Shown: in pieces, positions 36,135-45,001 of the stretch
Position numbering within the stretch: the first letter of the stretch is position 1
How the letters are laid out: every line of letters begins with the position of its first letter
DNA from: Bosea sp. 29B
GTDB taxonomy: Bacteria > Pseudomonadota > Alphaproteobacteria > Rhizobiales > Beijerinckiaceae
DNA: 64,000 nt
Reading direction: 5' to 3'
Assembly (NCBI RefSeq): GCF_902506165.1
Contig: NZ_LR733817.1
Location: 248,001 to 312,000, forward strand
Translations under genes and position numbers: made by a program
Notes under the pieces: generated by a model
Database searches by the model: none
What the model saw: only the letters and a program-made list of their open reading frames with translations
Told to the model about the DNA's origin: nothing

Positions 36135-37040
36135 TTGGCCGGTCGCAACCTCCCGCCGTCGACCACGGCGCTCCGGGTCTTTCTCGCTGTCGCCCGCCTC
36201 GGCTCGACGGCGAAGGCTGCCGGCGAAGTTCACCTGACCCAGAGCGCCGTCTCCAAGCAGATCCAGGCGTTGGAAGACCATCTCGGCACCGAGTTGTTCG
36301 AACGCAGCCCCGTCGGACTCAAGCCCACCGAGGCCGGCACGATCTATCGTCCTTATGCCGAGGCTGCGATCGAGCAGATGGAGCGCGGCGCCCGCCGCCT
36401 CGCCGAGCGTGCCGCGATCGGCCGGCCGATCCGGCTGCACATGATCGCCATCGCCGGCGAGCGCTGGCTGATGGAGCGCTTCCCGGAATTCGCTCAGGCC
36501 CATCCCGAGATCGACGTCCAGTTCACCAATTTCGTCAGCGAGAAGGAGATCGAGGAGGCCGACCTCGAGATCGTTCACGGCTTCGGCCCCTGGCAGGATC
36601 GCGAGTCGCATTATCTCTTCGGCCGCCGGGTCGCGCTGGTTGCAGCACCCGCAGCGCTCGAGCGCCTGGGCGGCTTTGCCCGTGCCGCCGACATCCAGAA
36701 GATGACGCTGCTGCAGCATTTCCAGATGCCGGCCTTCTGGGCCGAGTTCACCGAGGCGCATGGCCTGCGCGGCGCGGTGCCGGCCCATACCGTGCGTTAC
36801 GGCTATTACTCCGTGATCATCCGCGCCGCCGTCGCCGGGCTCGGCGTCGCGCTCGCCCCACGCTGCTATGTCGCCGAGGAACTGGCCTCCGGCGCGCTGG
36901 TCAATCCGCTCGGCCTCGATTTCGACAGCGCGACCGGCTGCTGGCTGACCGTCAATTCGCAGAGCGAGCGCAGCCCGGCCCTCGACACGCTGATCGCCTG
37001 GCTCTGCGAGGAGGCCCGCCGCTTCGAGGCCGCGGGTTGA
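36135..37040 (+). CDS. LysR family transcriptional regulator (GcvA type)
   Basis: A 301-residue regulator. The winged helix contains FLAVARLGSTAKAAGEVHLTQ and SAVSKQIQALEDHLGTELFE, the effector domain covers about 95-300. It begins with TTG, preceded by GAAGGA; no ATG is available near the conserved N-terminus. It is divergent from the argH-ABC operon with 94 bp between, so it very probably controls that operon. Confidence 0.88.
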   Translation: MAGRNLPPSTTALRVFLAVARLGSTAKAAGEVHLTQSAVSKQIQALEDHLGTELFERSPVGLKPTEAGTIYRPYAEAAIEQMERGARRLAERAAIGRPIRLHMIAIAGERWLMERFPEFAQAHPEIDVQFTNFVSEKEIEEADLEIVHGFGPWQDRESHYLFGRRVALVAAPAALERLGGFARAADIQKMTLLQHFQMPAFWAEFTEAHGLRGAVPAHTVRYGYYSVIIRAAVAGLGVALAPRCYVAEELASGALVNPLGLDFDSATGCWLTVNSQSERSPALDTLIAWLCEEARRFEAAG

Positions 37041-37095
37041 GCCCATCGGACGCATGCTCTAGACCGGCCGCCATGCTTCCGATGGCGAAGGCCCG

Positions 37096-37989
37096 ATGCG
37101 CATAGCCGTGACCGGACGAACCGGGCAGGTCGTCCAATCCCTCCTCGCCCGCGCCGAGACGGCAGGCGTGACCGTCATCCCGGTCGGCCGGCCCGAGCTC
37201 GATCTGGCGCAGCCGGAAGGCGTTCGGCAGGCGCTCGCCGCGGCAAGCCCCGACTGCGTCGTCAACGCCGCCGCCTACACTGCCGTCGACAAGGCCGAGA
37301 CCGAACCGGAACTCGCTCTGCGCATCAATGGCGCTGGTGCCGGCGCTGTGGCTGCAGCCGCTGCGGCGCTTGGCGTGCCGCTGATCCAGATCTCCACCGA
37401 CTATGTCTTCGACGGCATGGCGCCGCAGCCCTGGCGCGAAAGCGACGCCACCGCTCCGCTCTCAGCCTATGGCCGCTCGAAGCTCGCCGGCGAGGAAGCC
37501 GTCATGGCTTCTGGCGCCGACTGGACAATCCTGCGCACGGCATGGGTCTACAGCCCCTATGGCGCGAATTTCGTGAAGACCATGCTCCGGCTCGCGGAGA
37601 GCCGGGGCGAGGTCGGCGTGGTCTCCGACCAGCTGGGTTCGCCGACCAGCGCACTCGATCTCGCCGACGCGATCATCGCTGCGGCGAAGGCTCTGGTCGC
37701 CCGACCCGGCGCGGCCTCGCTCCGCGGCGTCTTCCATGCCGCCGGCATGGGCGAGGCAAGCTGGGCTGATCTCGCCGAGACCGTTTTCGCCGCCTCGGCG
37801 GCGCTGGGCGGGCCTAGCGCCAGAGTCAGGCGCATCGCCACGATCGACTACCCCACCCCCGCCCGGCGGCCGAGCAATTCCAGGCTCGATTGCAGCCTGC
37901 TCGCCGCTCGCCACGGCCTGCGCCTGCCGCCCTGGCAGGGTTCCGTGCAAACCTGCGTCGCCACATTGCTCGCGCCATCGCGAAGCTGA
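37096..37989 (+). CDS. rfbD: dTDP-4-dehydrorhamnose reductase
   Basis: A 297-residue extended short-chain dehydrogenase that completes dTDP-L-rhamnose. The NAD(P) motif is GRTGQV (usually GxxGQLG), [12 protein letters not shown] and STDYVFDG are diagnostic of RfbD, and the catalytic pair is in YGRSK. It precedes rfbA by 11 bp. rfbB and rfbC are not in the window, so the pathway is split. The product would serve surface polysaccharide synthesis. Confidence 0.92.
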   Translation: MRIAVTGRTGQVVQSLLARAETAGVTVIPVGRPELDLAQPEGVRQALAAASPDCVVNAAAYTAVDKAETEPELALRINGAGAGAVAAAAAALGVPLIQISTDYVFDGMAPQPWRESDATAPLSAYGRSKLAGEEAVMASGADWTILRTAWVYSPYGANFVKTMLRLAESRGEVGVVSDQLGSPTSALDLADAIIAAAKALVARPGAASLRGVFHAAGMGEASWADLAETVFAASAALGGPSARVRRIATIDYPTPARRPSNSRLDCSLLAARHGLRLPPWQGSVQTCVATLLAPSRS

Positions 37990-38000
37990 AGGAGCCATCC

Positions 38001-38879
38001 ATGAAGGGGATCATCCTCGCCGGCGGCAGCGGCACGCGGCTTCACCCGATGACCATGGTGACGTCGAAGCAGCTCCTGCCTGTCTACGACAAGCCGATGA
38101 TCTACTATCCGCTCTCGACGCTGATGCTCGCCGGCATCCGCGAGATCCTGATCATCTCGACGCCCGAGGACGCGCCGCGCTTCGAGGCGCTGTTCGGCAG
38201 CGGCGAGCGCTGGGGCCTCAAGCTCTCCTATGCGATCCAGGCGAAGCCGGAAGGCCTGGCCCAAGCCTATCATATCGGCGCCGATTTCGTCGCCGGCGGC
38301 CCCTCCGCTTTGATCCTCGGCGACAATCTCTATTACGGCGACGGCCTGACCGGCGTGCTGCACCGCGCCGCCGCTCGCCAGAGCGGCGCCACCGTCTTCG
38401 CCTATCGCGTCAGCGATCCCGAGCGCTATGGCGTCGTCTCCTTCGACGGTTCCGGCAAGGCGCTCTCGATCGAGGAAAAGCCCAAGGTGCCGCGCTCGCA
38501 TTGGGCGGTGACCGGCCTCTATTTCTATGACGAGCAGGTGGTCGAGATCGCCCGCAAGCTGAAGCCCTCGGCTCGCGGCGAGCTCGAGATCACCGACGTC
38601 AACCTCGCCTATCTCGAACGCGGTGCGCTCAGCGTCGAGCGGCTCGGCCGCGGCTATGCCTGGCTCGACACCGGCACGCCGGATTCCCTCGTCGAGGCCT
38701 CGGAGTTCGTGCGCACGCTCGAGCGCCGCCAGGGCTTCCGCATCGCCTGCCCCGAGGAGATCGCCTTCGAGAACGGCTGGATCGACCGCGAGCAATTGCA
38801 CTCGCTCGGCCAGGCGCTGTCGAAGAGCGGCTATGGCCAGTATCTCCTCGGCATCGCCGAGCGCGATCAGCAGGCCTGA
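38001..38879 (+). CDS. rfbA: Glucose-1-phosphate thymidylyltransferase
   Basis: A 292-residue nucleotidyltransferase making dTDP-glucose, the first step to dTDP-rhamnose. The N-terminal [16 protein letters not shown] and the [19 protein letters not shown] stretch are family hallmarks, with [11 protein letters not shown] in the active site and [10 protein letters not shown] near the end. Strong AAGGAG before the ATG; cotranscribed with rfbD. Confidence 0.95.
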   Translation: MKGIILAGGSGTRLHPMTMVTSKQLLPVYDKPMIYYPLSTLMLAGIREILIISTPEDAPRFEALFGSGERWGLKLSYAIQAKPEGLAQAYHIGADFVAGGPSALILGDNLYYGDGLTGVLHRAAARQSGATVFAYRVSDPERYGVVSFDGSGKALSIEEKPKVPRSHWAVTGLYFYDEQVVEIARKLKPSARGELEITDVNLAYLERGALSVERLGRGYAWLDTGTPDSLVEASEFVRTLERRQGFRIACPEEIAFENGWIDREQLHSLGQALSKSGYGQYLLGIAERDQQA

Positions 38880-38999
38880 CGCCGCGCTTCCCCTGACGAT
38901 GCAGAGCACTCATGCTGCATCGGCGATGGTCGAAGTCGATCGGCCGGCCGAGATTGCAGCCTAGCCGCGCCGAAGACGTGCACGAGGATCGAAGACCCG

Positions 39000-40412
39000 A
39001 TGAACGCCCCCGCCACCACGTCCGGCACCTCTCGGCATCCCGCCCTCGACAGCCTGACCGCCTCGCTGCGCGACCTCCTCGGCCCGCGCTGCTCGACCTC
39101 GGACAGCGAGCGCGAGCATCACGGCCATGGCGAATCCTATCACCCGACCAAGGCGCCCGACGTGGTCTGCTATCCGCTGACCACCGAGGAGGTCAGCCAG
39201 ATCGTGAAGCTTTGCCATCAGGCGAAGGTGCCGGTCATTCCGTTCGGCGCCGGCACCTCGCTCGAAGGCCATGTCGTCGCGCTGCATGGCGGCGTCTGCA
39301 TCGACCTCTCGCGCATGAACGCGATCACCGCCGTCAATGCCGAGGATCTCGACTGCACGGTCGAGGCCGGCGTCACCCGCAAGCAGCTCAACGAGCACCT
39401 GCGCGACACCGGCCTGTTCTTCCCGGTCGACCCCGGCGCCGATGCCACCCTCGGCGGCATGACCGCCACACGCGCCTCGGGCACCAATGCAGTGCGCTAC
39501 GGCACGATGAAAGACAATGTCCTGGCGCTCACCGTCGTGCTCGCCGACGGCACCATCCTGAAGACCGGCGGCCGGGCCCGCAAATCCTCGGCCGGCTACG
39601 ATCTCACCCGCCTCTTCGTCGGCTCGGAAGGCACGCTCGGCGTCATCACCGAGATCACCTTACGGCTCTACGGCATCCCCGAGGCGAGCTCGGTCGCGGT
39701 CTGCTCCTTCCCGGACATCGCCAGCGCGGTCAATTGCGCCATCGAGACCATCCAGTGCGGCATCCAGGTCGCCCGCGTCGAATTGCTCGACGAGACCTGC
39801 ATGCGCGCCATCAACCGCCACAACAATCTGAGCTATCCCGAGACCGTCGCGCTCTTCCTCGAATTCCACGGCACCGAGGCGGCGGTGGTCTCGCAGGCTG
39901 AGACCGTACAGATGCTCGCCGAGGGCCATGGCGGTGAAGGCTGGCGCTTCGCCACCAGCGCCGAGGAGCGCAACAAGCTCTGGCAGGCCCGGCACAACAT
40001 GCATTACGCACTGCTCGCCCTGCGCCCCGGTGCCAGCAGCTGGGGCACGGACACCTGCGTGCCGATCTCCCAGCTCGCCGCCTGCATCACCGAGATCAAG
40101 GAGCACGCCAAGGACGCCCCCTTCCCGGTGACGGCGCTCGGCCATGTCGGTGACGGCAATTTCCACATGGGCTTCCTGATCAGGATGGATTCGCCCGAGG
40201 AGATCCGCGAGGCCGAGCGGCTGAACGGCCTCCTGGTCAACCGAGCCATCGATCTCGGCGGCACCTGCACCGGCGAGCACGGCGTCGGCTACGGCAAGGC
40301 GAAATTCCTGCGCAAGGAGCACGGCGACGCCGCCGTCGAGGTGATGCGCACGCTGAAGGCGAGCCTCGACCCCGACAACATCATGAACCCGGGGAAAGTG
40401 CTGCCGGCCTGA
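39000..40412 (+). CDS. FAD-linked 2-hydroxy acid dehydrogenase (GlcD/D-lactate dehydrogenase type)
   Basis: A 470-residue flavoprotein. The FAD-binding PCMH domain (residues about 50-230) carries VPVIPFGAGTSLEGHV and DPGADATLGGM; the C-terminal cap has the metal-site GHVGDGNFH and GEHGVG motifs. These are typical of D-lactate dehydrogenase (cytochrome) and GlcD, which oxidise 2-hydroxy acids. Without glcE/glcF neighbours, the single-protein D-lactate type is more likely. It stands alone and is followed by a family C repeat. Confidence 0.88.
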   Translation: MNAPATTSGTSRHPALDSLTASLRDLLGPRCSTSDSEREHHGHGESYHPTKAPDVVCYPLTTEEVSQIVKLCHQAKVPVIPFGAGTSLEGHVVALHGGVCIDLSRMNAITAVNAEDLDCTVEAGVTRKQLNEHLRDTGLFFPVDPGADATLGGMTATRASGTNAVRYGTMKDNVLALTVVLADGTILKTGGRARKSSAGYDLTRLFVGSEGTLGVITEITLRLYGIPEASSVAVCSFPDIASAVNCAIETIQCGIQVARVELLDETCMRAINRHNNLSYPETVALFLEFHGTEAAVVSQAETVQMLAEGHGGEGWRFATSAEERNKLWQARHNMHYALLALRPGASSWGTDTCVPISQLAACITEIKEHAKDAPFPVTALGHVGDGNFHMGFLIRMDSPEEIREAERLNGLLVNRAIDLGGTCTGEHGVGYGKAKFLRKEHGDAAVEVMRTLKASLDPDNIMNPGKVLPA

Positions 40413-40428
40413 GAGGCGAAGCTCTATT

Positions 40429-40560
40429 CCCTTCCCCCCGCTTGGGGTGGGGAAGGGCTAGGGATGGGGGGCCGCAAAGCAGGGCGAATCCTTTCGTCCA
40501 GTCCGGTGCCGAGCGGCACTGCCCCCCACCCAACCCTCCCCACCGCAAGCGGGGGGAGGG
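40429..40560 (-). repeat. Palindromic intergenic repeat, family C, copy 2
   Basis: On the minus strand this stretch matches the copy at 13258-13386 almost base for base in both arms and in the GGGTGGGGGGCAGTGCCG region, with a different central 25 bp. It separates the GlcD-type gene from the IclR gene. Confidence 0.8.
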
Positions 40561-40613
40561 CTTGAGCCCGGTACTGACCGCTCCGCACCCAGACGTGACC
40601 GCGGCGCACAACT

Positions 40614-40628
40614 GTTTTACATGCAAAT
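40614..40628. promoter_or_regulatory. Candidate IclR operator, site 1
   Basis: GTTTTACATGCAAAT contains the palindrome TTTACATGCAAA and matches the consensus GTTTTRYATRYMAAY shared with sites at 43739-43753 and 49672-49686. It lies upstream of the IclR gene, consistent with autoregulation. Confidence 0.5.
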
Positions 40629-40661
40629 GGAACGGTGACCCCTGAGGCGGATAGGCAGCGC

Positions 40662-41456
40662 ATGGACGACGCGGCGGATGCGGAAACGCAGCACAAGAAC
40701 CACGCGGTCTATTTCGTGCCCGGTCTGCATCGCGGTCTGCGTGTCCTCGAGATCGTCGCGGCGGCACGCCGGCCCCTGAGCATCACCGAGATCGCCTCGG
40801 AGCTCGGCCTGACGCGCTCCTCGGTCTTCCGGCTGATCTATACGCTCCGCCATATGGGCTTCCTCGAGGAGGAGCAGTCGAAGCAGTTCGCGCTCGGGCC
40901 GCGCGTCCTCAATATCGGCTTCGCCTTCCTGGCCTCGAAGGACATCATCGAGATCGCCCGTCCCGAGCTGGAGGCGCTGCGCGACGAGACGCTGGTCTCG
41001 GCGCATCTGGCGATCCGCGACGAGCGTGACGTGCTCTATCTCAGCTGCGTGCAGACGCGCTCGGGCTTCCTCAGCAACATGAATGTAGGCTCGCGTGTGC
41101 CGGCCTATGCCTCGCCGATGGGCTGGCTGCTGCTCGCCGGCCTGCCGCAGGCTGAGCTGGAAGAGCTTTTCCGTAAGGAGCGCTTCGTGCCGCTGACGAG
41201 CCAGACCCCGACCACGACGCCGGAGCTGATCGCCACAGTGGAGGCGGCGGCCGCGCGTGGCCATGTCGTCAGCCGCGGCGTGATGGAGGCGGCGGGCAGC
41301 TCGATCTCGGCCCCGATCATCGACCGGCGCGGCACGGTCGTCGCGGCGATCGACATCTCCGGGCCGGACTCCGCCTTCGACCTCGACCAGATCGACGGCC
41401 GCTACCTCGCCGCGGTCAGGGCCGCGGCCAAGCGGATATCCGAACGGCTGGGCTAG
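40662..41456 (+). CDS. IclR family transcriptional regulator
   Basis: A 264-residue regulator. The N-terminal winged helix includes GLHRGLRVLEIVAAARRPLS, ITEIASELGLTRSSVFRLI; the C-terminal effector domain includes VGSRVPAYASPMGWLLLA and the AIDISGP stretch. I take ATG 40662 as the start because GTG 40635 would place the candidate operator against the coding region. IclR proteins commonly control aromatic catabolism. It is convergent with BKACE (4-bp overlap), and matching operators stand at the other gaps of the cluster. Confidence 0.9.
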   Translation: MDDAADAETQHKNHAVYFVPGLHRGLRVLEIVAAARRPLSITEIASELGLTRSSVFRLIYTLRHMGFLEEEQSKQFALGPRVLNIGFAFLASKDIIEIARPELEALRDETLVSAHLAIRDERDVLYLSCVQTRSGFLSNMNVGSRVPAYASPMGWLLLAGLPQAELEELFRKERFVPLTSQTPTTTPELIATVEAAAARGHVVSRGVMEAAGSSISAPIIDRRGTVVAAIDISGPDSAFDLDQIDGRYLAAVRAAAKRISERLG

Positions 41457-42325
41457 AGGCCGAGGATCGCCCGCGCCTCGGCCGGCGTCGCCAGCGCGCC
41501 GCCCAAGTTCTCGATGATCGTGCCGGCCTTCTCGACCAGCTCGGCATTGTCGCGCGCCAGAACGCCCTTGCGGATATAGACATTGTCCTCGAGCCCGACG
41601 CGGACATGGCCGCCGAGCAGGAAGGCCTGCGCCAGCAGCGGGAACTCGTGCCGGCCGATACCGAACGCCGCCCAGATGCAGTCCGGCGGCAATTGCGAGG
41701 CGAAATAGACCAGCGTCTGCGGATTCGGGATCGCGCCATAGCGCACGCCGAGCACGACCTGGATCAGCAGCGGATTGCGCAGCACCCCGTCCGCCTGCAA
41801 CGCCCTGGCGAGCTGGAGGTCGCCGCCATCGAACAGCTCCAGCTCGGGCAGCACGCCGGCGGCATAGATGCGCCTGGCCATCTCGGTGACGTTGCGCGGC
41901 GTGTTGATCACCACCGCGCTGCCGGAGAACATCGTGTTGAGGTCGAGCGTGCAGATCTCGGGCTTCAGCGCCTCGACATGCGCGACGCGGCGCTCCGGCG
42001 TGGTCAGCGTCGTGCCTGGCGCCGCGATCTTGGGATCGTCGATCCCCGGCACGAAGCGCCCGCCCTCGCCGGTCGAGAGGTTGAGGATGACATCCGAGCC
42101 GGACTGCCGGATGCGGTCGACGATCTCCGCGAAAAGGCGAAGGTCCATCGTGCCCTTGGTCGTGGCAGGGTCGCGGGCATGCAGATGCACCACCGCCGCA
42201 CCGGCCTTGCCGGCCTCGATAGCGGCGGCCGCGATCTCGGCCGGCGTCACCGGCAGGCCAGGATGCTGCTCGCGCGTCGTCAGGTTGCCGGTGACGGCGC
42301 AGGTCAGGATGGTCTTGCGCGACAA
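41453..42325 (-). CDS. BKACE (DUF849) beta-keto acid cleavage enzyme, paralogue 2
   Basis: A 290-residue TIM-barrel zinc enzyme of the BKACE family. The metal-binding AVVHLHARDP, the NLSTGEGG and HVRVGLEDN motifs are intact. The general reaction transfers CoA: beta-keto acid plus acetyl-CoA gives acetoacetate plus a CoA ester. In this neighbourhood a beta-keto dicarboxylate such as 3-oxoadipate would be a sensible substrate, but that is inference. It follows the aminotransferase gene by 12 bp. Confidence 0.9.
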   Translation of the reverse strand: MSRKTILTCAVTGNLTTREQHPGLPVTPAEIAAAAIEAGKAGAAVVHLHARDPATTKGTMDLRLFAEIVDRIRQSGSDVILNLSTGEGGRFVPGIDDPKIAAPGTTLTTPERRVAHVEALKPEICTLDLNTMFSGSAVVINTPRNVTEMARRIYAAGVLPELELFDGGDLQLARALQADGVLRNPLLIQVVLGVRYGAIPNPQTLVYFASQLPPDCIWAAFGIGRHEFPLLAQAFLLGGHVRVGLEDNVYIRKGVLARDNAELVEKAGTIIENLGGALATPAEARAILGL

Positions 42326-42337
42326 GGCAATCGCTCC

Positions 42338-43711
42338 TCAGGCGGCGCTGCGGGCGGCGGGCAGGGTCGCGGCCAGCGCGGCCCCGAGCTTCTCGACGAT
42401 CTCGTCGACATGGCCGGCGTCGATGGTGAAGGGCGGCGCCAGCAGGACATGGTCGCCATTGACGCCGTCGGCCGTGCCGCTCGATGGGTAGCAGATCAGG
42501 CCAAGGCCCTGCGCCGCCCGCTTGATATTGGCGGCGAGCCCCTCCTTCGCCGCGAAGGGCTGCTTGCTGTCGCGATCGGCGACGAGTTCGAGCGACTGCA
42601 GCAGGCCCCGCCCCCGGATGTCGCCGACATGCGGATGCTGGCCGAAGGCCTCGCCCAGCCGGCGCCACAGCAGCGCGCCCATGCGCTGGACATTGTCGAG
42701 CAGCCCGTCCTCCTCGATCGTCTCGATCACCGCGATCGAGGCGGCGCAGGCGACGGCGTGGCTCATATAGGTGTGGCCATTGGCGAGCAGGCCCGAACCG
42801 GCCTCGATCGCCTCGGCGACGCGCTCGCTCGCCATGGTCGCGGCGATCGGCTGGTAGCCGGCTCCCAGCCCCTTGGCGATGGTGATGATGTCGGGCCTGA
42901 CGCCCTCCTGCGCGCTGACGAACATCGCCCCGGCGCGGCCCATGCCGCACATCACCTCGTCGGCGATGAAGAGCACGCCATGGCGGTCGCAGATCTCGCG
43001 GATGCGGGCGAAATAGCCAGGAACGGCGGTGACGCTGCCGAGCGTCGCCCCGACGATCGGCTCGGCGATGAAGGCCGCGACACTGTCGGGGCCGAGGCGC
43101 CGGATCTCGGCATCGAGCTCGTCGGCGACGCGCAGGCCGTATGCTTCTTCCGTCTCGCCCGCGCGTTGGTCGCGATAGGCGTAGCAGGGCGCAATCTGCG
43201 AGGTCTCGATCAGGATCGGCTGGTACAAAGCCCGCCGGCCGGCATGACCGCCGACCGCGAGCGCCCCCAGCGTGTTGCCGTGATAACTCATGCGCCGCGA
43301 GATGAAGCGGCTGCGCTGCGGCTGGCCGATTTCGACGAAATACTGCCGCGCCAGCTTCAGCGCCGCCTCCATCGCCTCAGAGCCGCTACCGAGGAAAGCG
43401 ACGCGGCCCTTGCCGAAACCGGCCGGCGCGCGCTCGACCAGCATCTGCGCCAGCTTCTCGCTCGGCTCGTTCGTGAAGAAGGAGGTGTGGGCGTATTCAA
43501 GCTTGCCGAGCTGGGCGATGATCGCCGCGGTGACACGCGGATGGCCATGACCGAGGCAGGACACCGCCGCGCCGCCGCTGGCGTCGAGATAGCGCCTGCC
43601 CTCGGCATCGACGAGGTGGACGCCGTCTCCCGCCAGTGCGAGCTGCGGCGTGCTGCGGAGATTGCGATGGAGGACCGCCGACGCGTTCGCCCGGGGGCTG
43701 GGTTGTGACAT
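42338..43711 (-). CDS. Class III (omega) aminotransferase, PLP-dependent
   Basis: A 457-residue fold-type I enzyme. The cofactor aspartate is D251 in FIADEVMCGMGR and the Schiff-base lysine K280 in TIAKGLGAGYQP; GSGSEAMEAALKLAR binds the phosphate. The FGxG-type pattern points to beta-alanine/omega-amine substrates. It is first in a two-gene minus-strand operon with BKACE, so it may produce the keto acid that BKACE cleaves. The start faces IclR operator site 2. Confidence 0.9.
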   Translation of the reverse strand: MSQPSPRANASAVLHRNLRSTPQLALAGDGVHLVDAEGRRYLDASGGAAVSCLGHGHPRVTAAIIAQLGKLEYAHTSFFTNEPSEKLAQMLVERAPAGFGKGRVAFLGSGSEAMEAALKLARQYFVEIGQPQRSRFISRRMSYHGNTLGALAVGGHAGRRALYQPILIETSQIAPCYAYRDQRAGETEEAYGLRVADELDAEIRRLGPDSVAAFIAEPIVGATLGSVTAVPGYFARIREICDRHGVLFIADEVMCGMGRAGAMFVSAQEGVRPDIITIAKGLGAGYQPIAATMASERVAEAIEAGSGLLANGHTYMSHAVACAASIAVIETIEEDGLLDNVQRMGALLWRRLGEAFGQHPHVGDIRGRGLLQSLELVADRDSKQPFAAKEGLAANIKRAAQGLGLICYPSSGTADGVNGDHVLLAPPFTIDAGHVDEIVEKLGAALAATLPAARSAA

Positions 43712-43738
43712 GGCGCGCTCCGCAACCACAAGAATTCT

Positions 43739-43753
43739 GTTGATATGCAAAAC
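43739..43753. promoter_or_regulatory. Candidate IclR operator, site 2
   Basis: Read on the minus strand, GTTTTGCATATCAAC; 13 of 15 bases equal site 3. It lies in the divergent gap between the aminotransferase and CoA-transferase genes, so one site could control both operons. It covers the ATG at 43745. Confidence 0.55.
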
Positions 43754-45001
43754 ACATTTTCGTATGAGAAACAAGAACGGAGTGGCCGAGCCTTGAGCCC
43801 GCGATCTTTGAGCCCACCACGGCAGCGTCCCTTTCACGGCATCCGGGTGCTCGACCTCACCCATGTGCTCGCTGGTCCGTTCTGCGCCTATCAGCTTGCT
43901 CTGCTCGGCGCCGATGTCGTCAAGATCGAGCCGCCGCAGATGCCGGACACGGCGCGCGGCCGCGGGCCGGATGATGCCCTCAACGCCGCCGGCCTCGGCA
44001 TCAACTATCTCGTGCAGGGCTCGAACAAGCGCTCGCTAGCGCTCGACCTCGCCACGGAGGAAGGCCGGGCGATCCTGCTCGATCTCGTCGACGGGGCCGA
44101 TGTGCTGATCGAGAATTATCGCGCCGGCGCGCTGGAGGCTCTCGGCCTCGGGGCGCAGGCGCTTTGCGCCCGCAATCCCCGGCTGATCCATTGCTCTATC
44201 ACCGGCTTCGCCCGCGGCCATCAACGCGAGGCGGTCAATGCCTATGACAACGTCATCCAGGCGGCCTCGGGCGTGATGGCGCGCACCACCGGGCGCTCGG
44301 GCGAACCGGTGAAATCCGGTGCCTCCTTCATCGACTACGCCACCGGCTATGCCGCGGCCTTCGCGATCTCGGCCGCGCTGTTCCAGCGCCAGGCCAGCGG
44401 CAAGGGCCAGGTCATCGACTGCGCCATGTTCGACACCGCCCTGACCTTGATGGCGCCGGAGGCCGCCGCCGCGCTTTATGAAGGCCCCGTGCAGCCGCGC
44501 CCGAAGGAAGCCGGGCTCGGCACCTATGAGACAGCCGACGGCCTGCTGATGCTCGGCGCCTTCAATGTCAGGCAGAACAAGCGGCTCTGGGAAGCGCTCG
44601 ACCGCCCCGACTTCGCCGCCCTAGACGGCTGGCCGGCGCTCTGGGGCGCTGCGCAGGCGATGCGTGAGGCTCTGGTGCCGATCATGCTGACCCGCACCGC
44701 GGCGGAATGGGAGGACTATCTGCACTCCATCGGCATCCCGGCGGAGCGCGTGCGCACGCTGGATGAGGCCGCCCGCCTGCCACATCTGCGCGAGCGCGGC
44801 TTCTTCCATAGGCTCGATGCCACGCTGCCGGGCGCAGCCTCCGTCTCGGTGCCGCTCGCCCCCTTCTCGTTCGCCACACAGGGTCCGGCGATCGACTGCC
44901 CCCCGCCGCGGCTCGGCGAGCACAGCGCCGAGATTCTCGCCGAGATCGGGCGCTCTCCGGCCGAGGTCGAAGCCCTGAGAGCGCAGGGCGTGATCGCATG
45001 A
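43745..45001 (+). CDS. Class III (CaiB/BaiF) CoA-transferase
   Basis: Up to 418 residues of the formyl-CoA transferase family. Recognisable are the N-terminal GIRVLDLTHVLAGPFC, the GSNKRSLALDL and ADVLIENYRAGAL motifs, and the YDNVIQAASG segment. It exchanges CoA between carboxylic acids. The nominal ATG overlaps a candidate operator and has no ribosome-binding site; TTG 43793, with CGGAG ten bases before it, may be the true start. It leads an operon of at least six genes coupled by 4-bp overlaps. Confidence 0.88.
   Translation: MQNTFSYEKQERSGRALSPRSLSPPRQRPFHGIRVLDLTHVLAGPFCAYQLALLGADVVKIEPPQMPDTARGRGPDDALNAAGLGINYLVQGSNKRSLALDLATEEGRAILLDLVDGADVLIENYRAGALEALGLGAQALCARNPRLIHCSITGFARGHQREAVNAYDNVIQAASGVMARTTGRSGEPVKSGASFIDYATGYAAAFAISAALFQRQASGKGQVIDCAMFDTALTLMAPEAAAALYEGPVQPRPKEAGLGTYETADGLLMLGAFNVRQNKRLWEALDRPDFAALDGWPALWGAAQAMREALVPIMLTRTAAEWEDYLHSIGIPAERVRTLDEAARLPHLRERGFFHRLDATLPGAASVSVPLAPFSFATQGPAIDCPPPRLGEHSAEILAEIGRSPAEVEALRAQGVIA

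Noticed and set aside
40617..42950. Very long minus-strand open frame (777 codons) across iclR and the BKACE/aminotransferase genes
   Set aside because: Arginine- and glycine-rich translation without any domain; it is a frame shadow of the BKACE and aminotransferase genes in GC-rich DNA.
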